Below, piece after piece: positions 33,690-43,876 of a stretch of 64,000 nt of DNA. Numbering within the stretch: the stretch's first letter is position 1; the number at the start of each line of letters is the position of its first letter. The stretch comes from Mycobacterium sp. ACS1612. Its GTDB lineage: Bacteria > Actinomycetota > Actinomycetes > Mycobacteriales > Mycobacteriaceae. The notes beneath the pieces were generated by a model, which saw only the letters and a list, made by a program, of their open reading frames with translations, had not been told where the DNA came from and did not search any database. The stretch is taken from assembly GCF_001667505.1 (NCBI RefSeq), contig NZ_LZHZ01000018.1:124001-188000 (forward strand), read 5' to 3'. Made by a program: the position numbers and the translations under genes.

Positions 33690-34418
33690 ATGGCCGCTGT
33701 GAGCCTGAGCGCCAACGACATTCACTTGTCGTTCGGGCCGAACGCGGTGCTGCGCGGCGTCGACCTCGACGTGCCCGCCGGCACCACCACGGCGGTGATC
33801 GGACCGTCGGGGTCGGGAAAGTCGACGCTGCTGCGGACGCTGAACCGGCTCTACGAACCGGACAAGGGCGACATCCTGCTCGACGGGCGGTCGGTACTCG
33901 CCGACAATCCCGACGAGTTGCGCCAACGCATCGGCATGGTGTTCCAGCAGTTCAACTTATTCCCGCACCGCAGCGTGTTGGACAACGTGACGTTGGCGCC
34001 GCGCAGGCTCAAGCGCCTGGACGCGGAGCAGGCGCGTGAGTTGGCGTTGGCGCAGTTGGACCGCGTCGGGTTGAGGAACAAGGCCGATGTGCGACCGGGC
34101 ACCCTTTCCGGCGGGCAGCAGCAGCGGGTGGCGATCGCGCGGGCGCTGGCGATGTCGCCGCAGGTGATGTTCTTCGACGAGGCGACCTCGGCGCTGGATC
34201 CGGAACTGGTCAAGGGCATCCTGGCGTTGATCGCGGATCTGGGCGCGGACGGCATGACGATGGTGGTCGTCACACATGAGATGGGGTTCGCGCGGTCGAC
34301 GTCGGATTCGGTGGTGTTCATGGACCACGGTCAGGTGGTCGAATCGGGTCCGCCCGAGAGGATTTTCGAGGCCGCCGAGACCGACCGGTTGCAGCGATTC
34401 TTGTCGCAAGTTTTGTGA
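33690..34418 (+). CDS. Polar amino-acid ABC transporter ATP-binding protein
   Basis: The 242-residue ATPase has Walker A GPSGSGKST, Q-loop MVFQQFNLFPH, signature LSGGQQQR and Walker B VMFFDEATSALDPE, as in GlnQ/ArtP. It forms an operon with the fused binding-protein/permease gene and should power uptake of glutamine, glutamate or a related amino acid. Confidence 0.94.
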   Translation: MAAVSLSANDIHLSFGPNAVLRGVDLDVPAGTTTAVIGPSGSGKSTLLRTLNRLYEPDKGDILLDGRSVLADNPDELRQRIGMVFQQFNLFPHRSVLDNVTLAPRRLKRLDAEQARELALAQLDRVGLRNKADVRPGTLSGGQQQRVAIARALAMSPQVMFFDEATSALDPELVKGILALIADLGADGMTMVVVTHEMGFARSTSDSVVFMDHGQVVESGPPERIFEAAETDRLQRFLSQVL

Positions 34419-34474
34419 GCCTAATTGACGCGCATTCACATGTGGCAGCCTCCGACAGGTTAGACTGGCGAATT

Positions 34475-34918
34475 ATGGGGGAGACCGATACCCAGGTGGG
34501 CGAACTCGCTGGTGAGCTGCAGCGCGTGCTTTCCAAGGTGTTCTCGGTGCTGCGTCGGGGCGACACCAATCGGAACGAGGCCGGGGACCTGACGCTGGCT
34601 CAGCTGTCAATTTTGCTGACGTTGCTCGATCAGGGCCCGATCCGGATGACGGAACTGGCTGCGCATGAACGTGTGCGCACGCCGACCACCACGGTGGCCA
34701 TCCGTCGGCTGGAAAAGTTGGGCTTGGTGAAGCGCTCGCGCGATCCGTCGGATCTGCGGGCCGTCCTTGTTGACATCACGCCGAAGGGGTTGGCGCAGCA
34801 CCGCGAGGCGCTGGCCGCGCGGCGCGCGCATCTGGCGACGCTGCTGGCGAAGCTGTCGCCGGAGGATCTCGAGACGTTGACCAAGGCGCTGGTCCCGTTG
34901 GAGCGGTTGGCCGAATAG
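34475..34918 (+). CDS. MarR-family regulator (Rv0042c-like)
   Basis: The 147-residue protein has the MarR winged helix (LTLAQLSILLTLLDQGPIRMTELAAHERVRTPTTTVAIRRLEKLGLVKRSRDPSDLRAVLVDITPKG). TAGACT at 34461-34466 ends eight bases before the ATG, so the mRNA is probably leaderless and the in-frame extension from 34415 is rejected. It converges on the glucosylglycerate hydrolase gene. The ligand is unknown. Confidence 0.9.
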   Translation: MGETDTQVGELAGELQRVLSKVFSVLRRGDTNRNEAGDLTLAQLSILLTLLDQGPIRMTELAAHERVRTPTTTVAIRRLEKLGLVKRSRDPSDLRAVLVDITPKGLAQHREALAARRAHLATLLAKLSPEDLETLTKALVPLERLAE

Positions 34919-34930
34919 CTCTGGGTGGGT

Positions 34931-36271
34931 TCAGCCAAGCCAGTCGAGCACGGCAGCCGCGGTCCACGACTGCTGCATGCTGCCCAGCGGTTCGCCGGTG
35001 AAGGGTTCGTAGTACTCGGCGAAGGTGCCGTCGCTGGCCTGTCGCAGGCCTTCGCGTTTGAGCATCAGCGCACGTTCGGACCATCCGCGCCGCGCGAAGC
35101 ACCACGAGAACAGCCACGTCATCACTGGCCACACCGGGCCACGCCAGTATTCGCGGGACCGGAAGTCGCGCGAAACGGCTGAGGTCGACGGGATCAACGC
35201 GTACCGCATATCCGGATGCCCACAGAACCGCGGCCCTTCGAGCAGGCGCAGCAGGGTGCGCTCCTTGTCGTGCGGCAGTCCGCCACACAGCAGCGGCGCG
35301 AACTGCGCGACCGTCTCAGCGGCCACCCATGCGTCGGCGCGTAAGTCGAAATCCCTTGCGGCGCCAGTGCGTTCGTCAGTGGTTTCGACGACGCCCCTGC
35401 GGAACCGCTCTGCCCACGCATACAGGTCCTTGACGTCGGCGTTCGGCCGTTTGTAGTCCTCGCCGATCTCGGCGAGCACCGTGCACGCCACCGACAAGAT
35501 GGCCGACACGAATACATCCTCGACCGCGAAACTCATCACCTTGGGCAGCAACTCGTCGTCGTATCGAACCGACTTCATCTCCTCGAGCAGCCATAGATAG
35601 CGGTCGTACTCCAGATCCGACGGCCGCTGGCTGGCGTCGGTGACGATGGTGTTGTCCTCGCGCTGATACTCCGGCACATTGCCTGGAACCACGTTGGCGT
35701 ACGCGCTGTCCCAGCGGGGCGAGTTGTCCATGCCCGACTCCCAGCCGTGGTACAGGGTGACGCGGCCGCGCGACTTCGGGTCGCGGGCCTCGGCCAGCCA
35801 GCGGTGCCAGCGCACGAGGTCGGCCCAGCGGCGATCGAGGAATGACTCGGCGACCGCACGGGTGGACCGGCCACGGGAGCGCGCTTGGTCGAGGATGCGC
35901 TGCACGGCGATCGCGTGCACCGGGGGTTGGGTGATGCCCGACGTGTGCCGGCTGCGCGGTGCGTTGGCGGCGAGCGCAGAGGTGGCCCAGCGGGCGGGTC
36001 CAGGGAAGTAGCCGTCGACGCCGTTCGCGAAGACGATGTGCGGGATCATGCCGTTACGCCACTGCGCTGACAGCAGCGTGTCCAGTTCGACAACGGCGCG
36101 CTCGACGCTCAGCGGCGCCAGCCCGATCGCGACGAACGCCGCGTCCCAACTCCACATGTGTGGGTACAGCAGTGGCGCCGCGGTGGTCATGGTGCCCAGG
36201 TCGTTGCCGCGCAGCAGATACGCGGCGCGGGCAGCGAGCTGGGTCGGCGCGAAGCTGTGGTCGGGTGGCAT
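34931..36271 (-). CDS. ggh: Glucosylglycerate hydrolase, GH63 family
   Basis: The enzyme splits glucosylglycerate, a solute that mycobacteria accumulate when nitrogen is short, into glucose and glycerate. The protein has exactly 446 residues, the length reported for the Mycolicibacterium hassiacum enzyme, and the two catalytic residues fall at the same numbers: Asp182 in ESGMDNSPRWD and Glu419 in GTFAEYYEPFTGE. LYPHMWSWDAAF near residue 40 forms part of the sugar site. It is divergent from a short-chain dehydrogenase gene, with a 12-base palindrome between them. Confidence 0.93.
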   Translation of the reverse strand: MPPDHSFAPTQLAARAAYLLRGNDLGTMTTAAPLLYPHMWSWDAAFVAIGLAPLSVERAVVELDTLLSAQWRNGMIPHIVFANGVDGYFPGPARWATSALAANAPRSRHTSGITQPPVHAIAVQRILDQARSRGRSTRAVAESFLDRRWADLVRWHRWLAEARDPKSRGRVTLYHGWESGMDNSPRWDSAYANVVPGNVPEYQREDNTIVTDASQRPSDLEYDRYLWLLEEMKSVRYDDELLPKVMSFAVEDVFVSAILSVACTVLAEIGEDYKRPNADVKDLYAWAERFRRGVVETTDERTGAARDFDLRADAWVAAETVAQFAPLLCGGLPHDKERTLLRLLEGPRFCGHPDMRYALIPSTSAVSRDFRSREYWRGPVWPVMTWLFSWCFARRGWSERALMLKREGLRQASDGTFAEYYEPFTGEPLGSMQQSWTAAAVLDWLG

Positions 36272-36283
36272 CCGTTCAATAAT

Positions 36284-36295
36284 GCGACGCGTCGC
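36284..36295. promoter_or_regulatory. Palindrome between ggh and the SDR gene
   Basis: GCGACGCGTCGC is a perfect 12-base palindrome in the 53-base gap between two divergent genes and could be a shared operator. A CG-rich palindrome of this length can also arise by chance in such DNA. Confidence 0.3.
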
Positions 36296-36324
36296 TTCGA
36301 ATCGCAGATCGGTACGGTTTGGAC

Positions 36325-36990
36325 ATGCCGACCGCGATGATCACGGGCGCAAGCGGTGGCCTCGGTGCGGCGATCGCCGAGGCGCTGGCGCCGACACACA
36401 CGTTGTTCCTGGCGGGCAGGCCGTCGTCGAGGCTCGACGACTTGGCGGCCAGGTTCGGCGCCACGACATGGCCGGTCGATCTGGCCGACGTCGACGAGAT
36501 CCCGGCCGCCGTCGAGCCGATCGATGAACTGGACGTGCTGATCCACAACGCCGGCGTGGCGTTCCCGGGGCGGGTCGCCGAGTCGAGCATCGACGAGTGG
36601 CGAATGACCATGACCGTCAACGTGATTGGTGCGGTGGCGCTGACGCTTGAACTGCTGCCCGCGCTGCGGGCCGCCAACGGTCATGTGGTGTTCATCAATT
36701 CGGGCGCGGGCATCAACGCGTCACCGGGTCTGGCGTCGTACACGGCTTCCAAGTTCGCATTGCGCGGGTTCGCCGAGTCGCTGCGCAGCGACGAACCGTC
36801 GCTGCGGGTGACGTCGGTGCATCCGGGCCGGATCGCGACCGTCATGCAGGAAGGGTTGGTCGCCTACGAGGGCCGCGATTACGACCCGTCGCATTACCTG
36901 AGCCCGGGGACGGTCGCGCAAGTGGTCGCGGATGCAGTCAATGCACCGGCCGATGCGCACATCCACGAGGTCATAGTCCGGCCGCGGTGA
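36325..36990 (+). CDS. Short-chain dehydrogenase/reductase
   Basis: The 221-residue protein has the cofactor loop TGASGGLG, NAG at the end of strand 4 (LIHNAGVA), catalytic serine in INSGAG and the YTASK pair. TACGGT at 36314-36319 precedes the ATG by five bases, so expression is probably leaderless. The preceding in-frame TTG is not preferred. The substrate is unknown. Confidence 0.9.
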   Translation: MPTAMITGASGGLGAAIAEALAPTHTLFLAGRPSSRLDDLAARFGATTWPVDLADVDEIPAAVEPIDELDVLIHNAGVAFPGRVAESSIDEWRMTMTVNVIGAVALTLELLPALRAANGHVVFINSGAGINASPGLASYTASKFALRGFAESLRSDEPSLRVTSVHPGRIATVMQEGLVAYEGRDYDPSHYLSPGTVAQVVADAVNAPADAHIHEVIVRPR

Positions 36991-36997
36991 GCCATGG

Positions 36998-38269
36998 CTA
37001 CCTCACTGGCCGCCCGAGGATGACTTTCGTTGTGGTGACGGCGAGTTTGAGCATGCCGACTCCAGTGGCCGGGTTGAGCAGCGTCGGCCACTTGGTGCGC
37101 GCCCTGTGCTCATCGAGCGGACGCCCGTCGAACCGCTCGCGAAGCCAGCGCAGTGCCGTCGGTGCCGACAGCGGATGCAACAACAAGTGCTCGCAGAACC
37201 GGTCCCGGTGATAGGTGACTGCCGCGCCGCCATCGTCGTAGGTCTGCACCAGCGCGTCGATGTCGTCGACACTGATGATTCCGTCGTGCACGGCCTGCAC
37301 GACCAGCACTGGCACGTCGGGGATCGACTTACCGAGCTTGGTTTCCTCGAAAATGTGGCGTACCTCGGGAAGATCCCAGAGTTCGTCGGCGGACATGTCG
37401 ACATACGAGCCGATGTCCACCCCGCGCAGTCGCCACAACGCCTCGGCGGTCGTCATCGTGTGCAACTCGTCGAGCAGGGCTTTGCCTTCCGCGGTGGCAT
37501 GCTCGTTGACGACTTGTTGTGCGCCGGGGAAGACGTGGGTCAGCGAGGTGATCATCAGCGCGGCGAGACCGGCGAAGAAGCTGCAGTTGAGGCGCCGAGC
37601 CACGCTGCCCGGATCTCCGACCGGTGAACCGAGAACCGCACCGACGACGTCCAGTTCGGGGGCGTAGCCGCCGCGGAGTTCGGCCGCCCACGCCGAGGCC
37701 AGGCCGCCGCCGGAATACCCCCACAGCGCCACCGGTGCGGAGGGCCGCAGACCCAACCGCTCCTGCTGCAAGGCCGCGCGAACTCCGTCGAGGATCCGGT
37801 AACCCGGCTCGCGCGGAGCGCCCCACATGCCATGGCAACCCTCATGATCGGGCACCGACACCGCCCAGCCCTCGGCCAGTGCCGCCGCTACCAGTAGGTA
37901 CTCGGCCTGGGTGAACGCGCCGACAGGGCGCGCGCCAAGGCGCATTGCGTGTGAGGGGAAGCACCGGGACGTCACCGCGTCGATGGCGCACTGATAGGAC
38001 AACAGCGGGTAAAGCCGTGCGGGTTCGGGCTGGGCAGGGATCAAGACCGTCGTGACGGCAACCTCCGGTTCGCCGTGCAGGTTGGTCGTGCGGTACAGCA
38101 ACTGAGTCGCGGTCACCCGTTGCGCGATGACGCCGAGGAACCCGATCCGCACATCGCGCGAGCGCAGGACCGTTCCGGGGTCGGCCTCGGCGTATCCGGG
38201 CGGCGGGTCGTAGAACGGGTCGTCGTCGGGCGTGACCGAGTACTCCGCGACGCTGGCAGGGCTGTTCAC
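36998..38269 (-). CDS. Secretory-lipase-family (LIP) hydrolase
   Basis: The 423-residue protein matches the alpha/beta hydrolase family of Candida-type secreted lipases: [17 protein letters not shown], the nucleophile elbow [19 protein letters not shown] with the acid residue, and a late histidine in [12 protein letters not shown]. No signal peptide is evident, so it is probably cytoplasmic. The start is GTG. It converges with the SDR gene, seven bases away. Confidence 0.85.
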   Translation of the reverse strand: MNSPASVAEYSVTPDDDPFYDPPPGYAEADPGTVLRSRDVRIGFLGVIAQRVTATQLLYRTTNLHGEPEVAVTTVLIPAQPEPARLYPLLSYQCAIDAVTSRCFPSHAMRLGARPVGAFTQAEYLLVAAALAEGWAVSVPDHEGCHGMWGAPREPGYRILDGVRAALQQERLGLRPSAPVALWGYSGGGLASAWAAELRGGYAPELDVVGAVLGSPVGDPGSVARRLNCSFFAGLAALMITSLTHVFPGAQQVVNEHATAEGKALLDELHTMTTAEALWRLRGVDIGSYVDMSADELWDLPEVRHIFEETKLGKSIPDVPVLVVQAVHDGIISVDDIDALVQTYDDGGAAVTYHRDRFCEHLLLHPLSAPTALRWLRERFDGRPLDEHRARTKWPTLLNPATGVGMLKLAVTTTKVILGRPVR

Positions 38270-38335
38270 GCCAAATGCGATACCCGCGGTATCGCATTCT
38301 CAACCGTCGCAGAGTGGTTGGGTGCACAATTCGCT

Positions 38336-38752
38336 ATGAGCACCATCAAAGACACCGCCGAACGATTCTTCAAGGCGTGTGAAACCGGAAAGGGTTGGCC
38401 GGGGTGCGAGCCCTACTGCCATCCCGACGCGACATTCGAGGCGCAGACAGACGCGCTGGCTGACGTGACGACGCTGCAGGCCTACACCGAATGGATGAAG
38501 GGGCTGATGGCGATCCTTCCCGATGGCAATGCCGAGGTCCGGTCGTTCGCCATCGACGAGGACCGCAACAACGTCGCCGTGTTCGGCGTGTTCCGCGGCA
38601 CGCATACCGGCGATGGTGGTCCGGTGCCGCCGACAGGCAAGTCCGCCGCGGCCGACTACGTCTACGTGATGGACTTCGACGGCGACAAGATCCGGCATAT
38701 GACGAAGATTTGGAACGACGGCATCACGATGCGCCAACTCGGCTGGGCGTAG
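38336..38752 (+). CDS. SnoaL-like (NTF2-fold) protein
   Basis: This small protein of 138 residues has the cone-shaped fold pattern of SnoaL-like enzymes: an N-terminal helix AERFFKACETGKGW, HPDATFEAQ, and strands ending AADYVYVMDFDGDKIRHMTKIWND. Family members act as cyclases, hydrolases or binding proteins; the function here is unknown. It converges with leuS 41 bases downstream. Confidence 0.8.
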   Translation: MSTIKDTAERFFKACETGKGWPGCEPYCHPDATFEAQTDALADVTTLQAYTEWMKGLMAILPDGNAEVRSFAIDEDRNNVAVFGVFRGTHTGDGGPVPPTGKSAAADYVYVMDFDGDKIRHMTKIWNDGITMRQLGWA

Positions 38753-38793
38753 CGAAAAGGCACCTGTCTTTTTGCGGCCGCCGGGCGCTCCAC

Positions 38794-41634
38794 CTACACG
38801 ACGATGTTGACCAGCCGCCCGGCCACGACGATCACCTTCTTCGGCGTCGCGCCGTTGATGAAGGCCTGCACCTTGTCGTCGGCCAGCGCGGCTGCCTCCA
38901 GCGCGTCGGCGTCGGCATCCGCAGGCACCGTCACACGCCCGCGCACCTTGCCGTTCACCTGCACCGGGTACTCGACGGTGTCCTCGACGAGGTACTGCGG
39001 ATCGGCAACCGGGAACGGCCCATGCGCCAACGACGTGTCGTGCCCCAACCGCTTCCACAGCTCCTCCCCGAGATGCGGAGCCAACGGGGCGACCATCAAC
39101 ACCAGCGGCTCCAACGCTGCCCGCGACCGCACCCCGTTCTTGGTCAGGTAGTTGGTGTACTCGATCAGCTTGGCCGCCGCGGTGTTGTTGCGTAGCGCCG
39201 CGTAATCCTCCGACACCCCCGCGATCGTGCGGTGCAACTGCCGCAGCGTCTCGTCGTCCAGCGCCTCATGCTCGGCGACCCGCACCGTGCCGGACTGCTC
39301 GTCCACCACCAGCCGCCACACCCGCTGCAGAAACCGGTATGCCCCAACGACATCCTTGGTCGCCCACGGCCGCGATGCCTCCAGCGGACCCATCGACATC
39401 TCGTAGACCCGCAACGTGTCCGCGCCGTAGCTGTCGCAGATCTCGTCAGGCGACACGGAGTTCTTCAGGCTCTTGCCGATCTTGCCGAACTCCTGGTTCA
39501 CCTCGATCTCGCCGTCGGGGCCCGGCCAGTAGAATCTGCCATCACGCTCGACGACCTCCGCCGCAGGCACGTACGCGCCACGCGCATCGGTATACGCGTA
39601 CGCCTGGATGTAGCCCTGGTTAACCAGCCGCCGGAACGGCTCCTTCGACGAGACATGGCCGAGGTCGTGGAGCACCTTGTGCCAGAACCGCGAATACAGC
39701 AGATGCAGCACGGCATGCTCGACACCGCCGACATACAGGTCGACGCCGCCCGGGTCCTTCGCGCCGTGCTCGGCAGGCCGCGGCCCCATCCAGTACGCCT
39801 CGTTTTCCTTGGCGCACATCTCTTCTGAGTTGTGGGGGTCGGTATACCGCAGCTCATACCACGAACTGGCGGCCCACTGCGGCATCACGTTGGTGTCACG
39901 GGTGTACGGCTTGAGCCCATCACCGAGATCCAACTCGACGTGCACCCAGTCGGTCGCCTTGTTCAGCGGAGGCGACGGCTCGCTATCCGCGTCGTCGGGG
40001 TCGAACAGCACCGGCGAGTAATCCGGCACATCCGGCAATTCGACCGGTAGCGCCGACTCCGGCAGCGCGTGCGCGCGGCCGTCGGCGTCGTACACGATCG
40101 GGAACGGCTCACCCCAGTACCGCTGCCTGGCGAACAACCAGTCACGCAGCTTGTACTCGATGCGTGACTGGGCCCTGCCCTCGGCCGACAGTCGTTCGGT
40201 GACGGCCTCCTTCGCCGATGTGACCGACAACCCGTTGAGATACTCTGAGTTGACGATCTCGCCGTCGCCGTTGTACGCTGCCTGCGAAATGTCGCCGCCC
40301 GCAACGACTTCGACGATCGGCAGGCCGAACTCGGTGGCGAACTCCCAGTCACGCTGATCGTGTCCGGGCACCGCCATGATCGCGCCGGTCCCGTAGCCGA
40401 TCAACACATAATCGGCGATGAACACCGGGATCTGCTGCCCGTTGGCCGGATTCGTCGCGTAGCTGCCGACGAACACACCTGTCTTGGTCTTGTTCTCCTG
40501 GCGTTCCAGGTCGGACTTCGCGGCGATGGTGGCCCGATACGCGGCCACGGCCTCCGCAGGCGTCGCGGCGCCGAACGTCCAGCGTTCGTCGACACCCGCC
40601 GGCCATTCGGCCGCGGTCAGCTTGTCCACCAGATCGTGCTCCGGTGCCAGCACCATGTACGTCGCACCGAACAGCGTATCGGGCCGCGTGGTGAACACCT
40701 CGATGTCACCGGCCTCGGTGGCGAACAGCACCGAGGCTCCCGTCGAGCGACCAATCCAGTTGCGCTGCATGGTCTTGACCTTCTCCGGCCAGTCCAGCAG
40801 GTCGAGGTCGTCGAGCAGGCGATCCGCGTAGGCGGTGATGCGCATCATCCACTGCCGCAGCCTCTTGCGGAACACCGGGAAATTGCCACGCTCGCTGCGC
40901 CCGTCGGAGGTGACCTCCTCGTTGGCCAGCACGGTGCCCAACCCCGGGCACCAATTGACCATCGAGTCGGCCAGGTACACCAGCCGATACGAGTCGATCA
41001 CGTCGGCTTGCTCACCGACCGACAACTCCGACCAAACCCGGCCGTCGTCCAGAGTCCTTGTCCCGGAATCGAATTCAGCCACCAGGTCCGCGATCGGCCG
41101 CGCCTTGTTGGCCGCCCGGTCGAACCACGCGTTGTAGATCTGCAGGAAGATCCACTGCGTCCACTTGTAGTAGTCGACGTCGGTGGTGGAAAAGCTGCGA
41201 CGCGTGTCGTGCCCGAAGCCCAGCCTGCCGAGCTGGCGGCGGAAGTTGGCGATGTTCGCCTCGGTGCGGATCCGCGGATGCGTGCCGGTCTGAATGGCGT
41301 ACTGCTCGGCGGGCAGGCCGAACGCATCGAAGCCCAAAGCGTGCAAGACGTTGTGCCCCGTCATCCGGTAGTACCGGGCGTAGACGTCGGTGGCGATGTA
41401 TCCGAGCGGATGCCCGACATGCAGACCCTCGCCCGACGGGTACGGGAACATGTCCTGGACGAACATCTTGTCGGCGGGCACCGACGAGCCGTCCGTCGGC
41501 GCCAGGGAGCCCACCGGGTTGGGTACTTCGAAAGTCCCGAGCACGTGCCACCGCTCCTGCCAGGCGTGCTCGATCTGTCCGGCCAGCTCCGCGGTGTAGC
41601 GGTGCTGCGGGGTGTCGACCTCGGGCTCTGTCAC
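38794..41634 (-). CDS. leuS: Leucyl-tRNA synthetase
   Basis: The enzyme charges tRNA-Leu. The 946 residues show the class I signature HVGH (72-75), an editing domain in the middle, and KIGKS near residue 720, the mycobacterial form of the KMSKS loop. The GTG start gives [21 protein letters not shown] on the minus strand ends six bases before it, so the mRNA is probably leaderless. An in-frame ATG 14 codons upstream is not chosen. Confidence 0.97.
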   Translation of the reverse strand: MTEPEVDTPQHRYTAELAGQIEHAWQERWHVLGTFEVPNPVGSLAPTDGSSVPADKMFVQDMFPYPSGEGLHVGHPLGYIATDVYARYYRMTGHNVLHALGFDAFGLPAEQYAIQTGTHPRIRTEANIANFRRQLGRLGFGHDTRRSFSTTDVDYYKWTQWIFLQIYNAWFDRAANKARPIADLVAEFDSGTRTLDDGRVWSELSVGEQADVIDSYRLVYLADSMVNWCPGLGTVLANEEVTSDGRSERGNFPVFRKRLRQWMMRITAYADRLLDDLDLLDWPEKVKTMQRNWIGRSTGASVLFATEAGDIEVFTTRPDTLFGATYMVLAPEHDLVDKLTAAEWPAGVDERWTFGAATPAEAVAAYRATIAAKSDLERQENKTKTGVFVGSYATNPANGQQIPVFIADYVLIGYGTGAIMAVPGHDQRDWEFATEFGLPIVEVVAGGDISQAAYNGDGEIVNSEYLNGLSVTSAKEAVTERLSAEGRAQSRIEYKLRDWLFARQRYWGEPFPIVYDADGRAHALPESALPVELPDVPDYSPVLFDPDDADSEPSPPLNKATDWVHVELDLGDGLKPYTRDTNVMPQWAASSWYELRYTDPHNSEEMCAKENEAYWMGPRPAEHGAKDPGGVDLYVGGVEHAVLHLLYSRFWHKVLHDLGHVSSKEPFRRLVNQGYIQAYAYTDARGAYVPAAEVVERDGRFYWPGPDGEIEVNQEFGKIGKSLKNSVSPDEICDSYGADTLRVYEMSMGPLEASRPWATKDVVGAYRFLQRVWRLVVDEQSGTVRVAEHEALDDETLRQLHRTIAGVSEDYAALRNNTAAAKLIEYTNYLTKNGVRSRAALEPLVLMVAPLAPHLGEELWKRLGHDTSLAHGPFPVADPQYLVEDTVEYPVQVNGKVRGRVTVPADADADALEAAALADDKVQAFINGATPKKVIVVAGRLVNIVV

Positions 41635-41820
41635 GTGAACAGGGTATAAGCCGCCGACGGCGGCTTCGCGGGCCACGGGTTGGTCTCGGTTCCATTGCGG
41701 AGCGGTCAGAGGTTGGTCCCAGGACGGTCCCGGCTCTGGTGGCTAACGCTGCGCGCGGGATACGGTCGGCGCCTGACTGGGATATGACGCACCCCGACGC
41801 ACGTGGAAGGACCGCCGTCG

Positions 41821-42726
41821 ATGAACGAGATCGCCCGCCGCTGGCGGCTTCTGGCAGGTGGCACGGCAGCCGGTGTAGCTGCCGTCGTCGGCTTCGCCGG
41901 AACCACCGCATCAGCAGAGCCGGTGTTCCCGCAACCGTCGTTGCCCATGCCCGCGACCGTCACCCAGACGGTCACCGTGGCGCCCAACGCCGCGACGCCC
42001 CAGATGCTCGGCCAACCCGCCGTGGCGCCCGCCACAGCAGCACAGGTGGCGGCGGTGCCGGGCGGCATCGAGGTTCCGGCGGTGCCCGCCCCGCCGCCCG
42101 TGACGATCACGCCCGCCGCGTCGGGCACCCTCGCCGAGTACTTCAAGTCGAAGAACGTCGCGATGGAGCCGCAGAACAGCCGCGACTTCAAGGCGCTGAA
42201 CATCGTGCTGCCGATGCCGAAGGGCTGGTCGCAGGTCCCGGACCCGAATGTGCCCGACGCGTTCGCGGTGATCGCCGACCGGGTCGGCGGCAACGGGCTG
42301 TACTCGACCAACGCGCAGGTCAAGGTCTACAAGCTGGTCGGCGACTTCGACCCCAAGGAGGCCATCAGCCACGGCTTCGTCGACAGCCAGGTGCTGCCGG
42401 CGTGGCGGGCCACCGACGGTTCGCTCGCCGACTTCGGCGGGTTCCCGTCATCTGTCATCGAAGGCACCTACCGCGAGAACTCGATGACGCTGAACACGTC
42501 GCGACGCAACGTCATCGCCACCGCGGGCCCCGACAAGTACCTCGTATCGCTCGCCGTGACGACAAGCGTCGACCAGGTCGTCGCGGCGGCGGACGCTACC
42601 GACGCGATCGTGAACGGCTTCAAGGTGAGCCTCCCCGGGCCACCGACCCCGGCACCACCGCAAGCCCCCGTGCCGGGCCTGCCCCAGTTATCGGCGCTTT
42701 CGCAGCCGACGGGGCAAACGGGATAG
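41821..42726 (+). CDS. Secreted proline-rich antigen (Mtc28/Rv0040c-like, LpqN family)
   Basis: The 301-residue protein has an export signal with cleavage near TTASA|EP, a Pro/Ala/Val-rich stretch, and a C-terminal domain (about 110-275) like the LpqN/LpqT lipoproteins. It has no lipobox cysteine, so it is released and not anchored. The homologue is the 28-kDa proline-rich antigen of M. tuberculosis. GGAAGGA precedes the chosen ATG. It is followed by a strong hairpin. Confidence 0.88.
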   Translation: MNEIARRWRLLAGGTAAGVAAVVGFAGTTASAEPVFPQPSLPMPATVTQTVTVAPNAATPQMLGQPAVAPATAAQVAAVPGGIEVPAVPAPPPVTITPAASGTLAEYFKSKNVAMEPQNSRDFKALNIVLPMPKGWSQVPDPNVPDAFAVIADRVGGNGLYSTNAQVKVYKLVGDFDPKEAISHGFVDSQVLPAWRATDGSLADFGGFPSSVIEGTYRENSMTLNTSRRNVIATAGPDKYLVSLAVTTSVDQVVAAADATDAIVNGFKVSLPGPPTPAPPQAPVPGLPQLSALSQPTGQTG

Positions 42727-42730
42727 TCGT

Positions 42731-42764
42731 CGTCCCCCGGGCGAAGCCTGGCGCCCGGGGGACG
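42731..42764 (+). terminator. Terminator hairpin after the antigen gene
   Basis: A perfect 13-base-pair stem (CGTCCCCCGGGCG with CGCCCGGGGGACG) and an eight-base loop lie four bases after the stop. A T-tract is missing. Confidence 0.7.
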
Positions 42765-42808
42765 GCCTCATTCGGCAGACTGGCCACCGGGCTCGTATTG
42801 TGTGGCGC

Positions 42809-43150
42809 ATGCTGATCGCCGCGGTGCTCTGTTTGTGCGCCGCCGTCGCGACCGCCGGACTCGGCGTCTGGCTGCTGACCCGGCCTCGCTCCGGTGACTA
42901 CGTGCGCCAGGTGCTGCGCGGCGTCGCGCCGATCCAGCTGGCGGCCGCGGTGATGCTCGCCGCAGGCGGCGCGGTCGCGCTGTCAGCCAAACCGCAGACC
43001 GGACTGGTGGTGATCATCGTCTGCGTCATCGGCGCGATCAGCACCGTGGCGGCCGGCTGCTGGCAGAGCGCCAAGGTGGTCGCTGCGGGGCAGGCCGCGG
43101 CGCCGGACTGCGCAGGCTCCTGCGCGAGTTGCACGCTGTCCTGCAAGTGA
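42809..43150 (+). CDS. Small membrane protein (Rv0039c-like)
   Basis: The 113-residue protein has three hydrophobic helices and a C-terminal cysteine cluster (CAGSCASCTLSCK). TATTGT at 42796-42801 ends seven bases before the ATG, which supports this start over the GTG three codons upstream. It converges on the yqgE gene two bases away. Function unknown; the cysteines could bind a metal. Confidence 0.75.
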   Translation: MLIAAVLCLCAAVATAGLGVWLLTRPRSGDYVRQVLRGVAPIQLAAAVMLAAGGAVALSAKPQTGLVVIIVCVIGAISTVAAGCWQSAKVVAAGQAAAPDCAGSCASCTLSCK

Positions 43151-43152
43151 TT

Positions 43153-43758
43153 TCAGTTGCGGCTGACGTCGATCGGATGGCTGGCCAGCAGCGACAACGG
43201 CAACGGCTGACGGCGTAGCACGCGGGACCACAGATCCACCCGCGGCTCGACCAGCACGTCAGATGGCAACGCCGACAGCACAATCCAGTCGTCGCGCTCG
43301 ATCTCGCCCTCCAGTTGACCGATCGTCCAGCCTGAGTAACCCGCGAAGATTCGCACGCCTTCGACCACCGGAGCGATCACGTCGGGATCCGCGTCGAGGT
43401 CGACCATCACCATCCGGCCCTGCACATGCCGCAGCCCCGGCGTCCCGTTGGCTTCCATGCCGACCCGCAGCGTCGCCAGGCACAGCGCCGCGTCGCGCTT
43501 CACCGGCCCGCCGATGAACATCGTCTTCGGCTTGGCGGCGAGCTTGGCCCATTGCGGCAGCACGTTGTAGACCGCGGTTTCGCTGGGCCGGTTCAGCACC
43601 ACTCCGAGGGTGCCGCCGTCGTTGTGCTCGACGATGTAGATGACGCTGCGGCGAAACGTCGGTTCGAGCAGATCCGTGTTGGCCAACAGCAAGGTTCCCG
43701 CACGCACCCGCTGCGCCGCAGGAGCGACGAAGTCCTCGGGATCTTCTGAGTGCGCCAC
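43153..43758 (-). CDS. YqgE/AlgH-family protein (Rv0038-like)
   Basis: The 201-residue protein has the family's N-terminal GTLLLANTDLLEPTFRRSVIYIVEHNDGGTLGVVLNRPSE and GPVKRDAALCL and IFAGYSGWTIGQLEGEI motifs. The family is widespread but its biochemical role is not settled. It is divergent from the MFS gene. Confidence 0.92.
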   Translation of the reverse strand: MAHSEDPEDFVAPAAQRVRAGTLLLANTDLLEPTFRRSVIYIVEHNDGGTLGVVLNRPSETAVYNVLPQWAKLAAKPKTMFIGGPVKRDAALCLATLRVGMEANGTPGLRHVQGRMVMVDLDADPDVIAPVVEGVRIFAGYSGWTIGQLEGEIERDDWIVLSALPSDVLVEPRVDLWSRVLRRQPLPLSLLASHPIDVSRN

Positions 43759-43876
43759 ATCACCATCATGTCACCGGCAACGGGTCGTCGGGGGAACAAG
43801 CGCGGCCCGCCGAGATATTTGTACTGTGGGTCGGGTTGCCGATCCGCAATACCGCTCAACCAGGACGTGATTTTTC

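Noticed and set aside
41630..41639. CACGTG core resembling a parS site at the leuS start
   Set aside because: The flanks differ from TGTTTCACGTGAAACA at several positions, and the core is explained by the GTG start of leuS.
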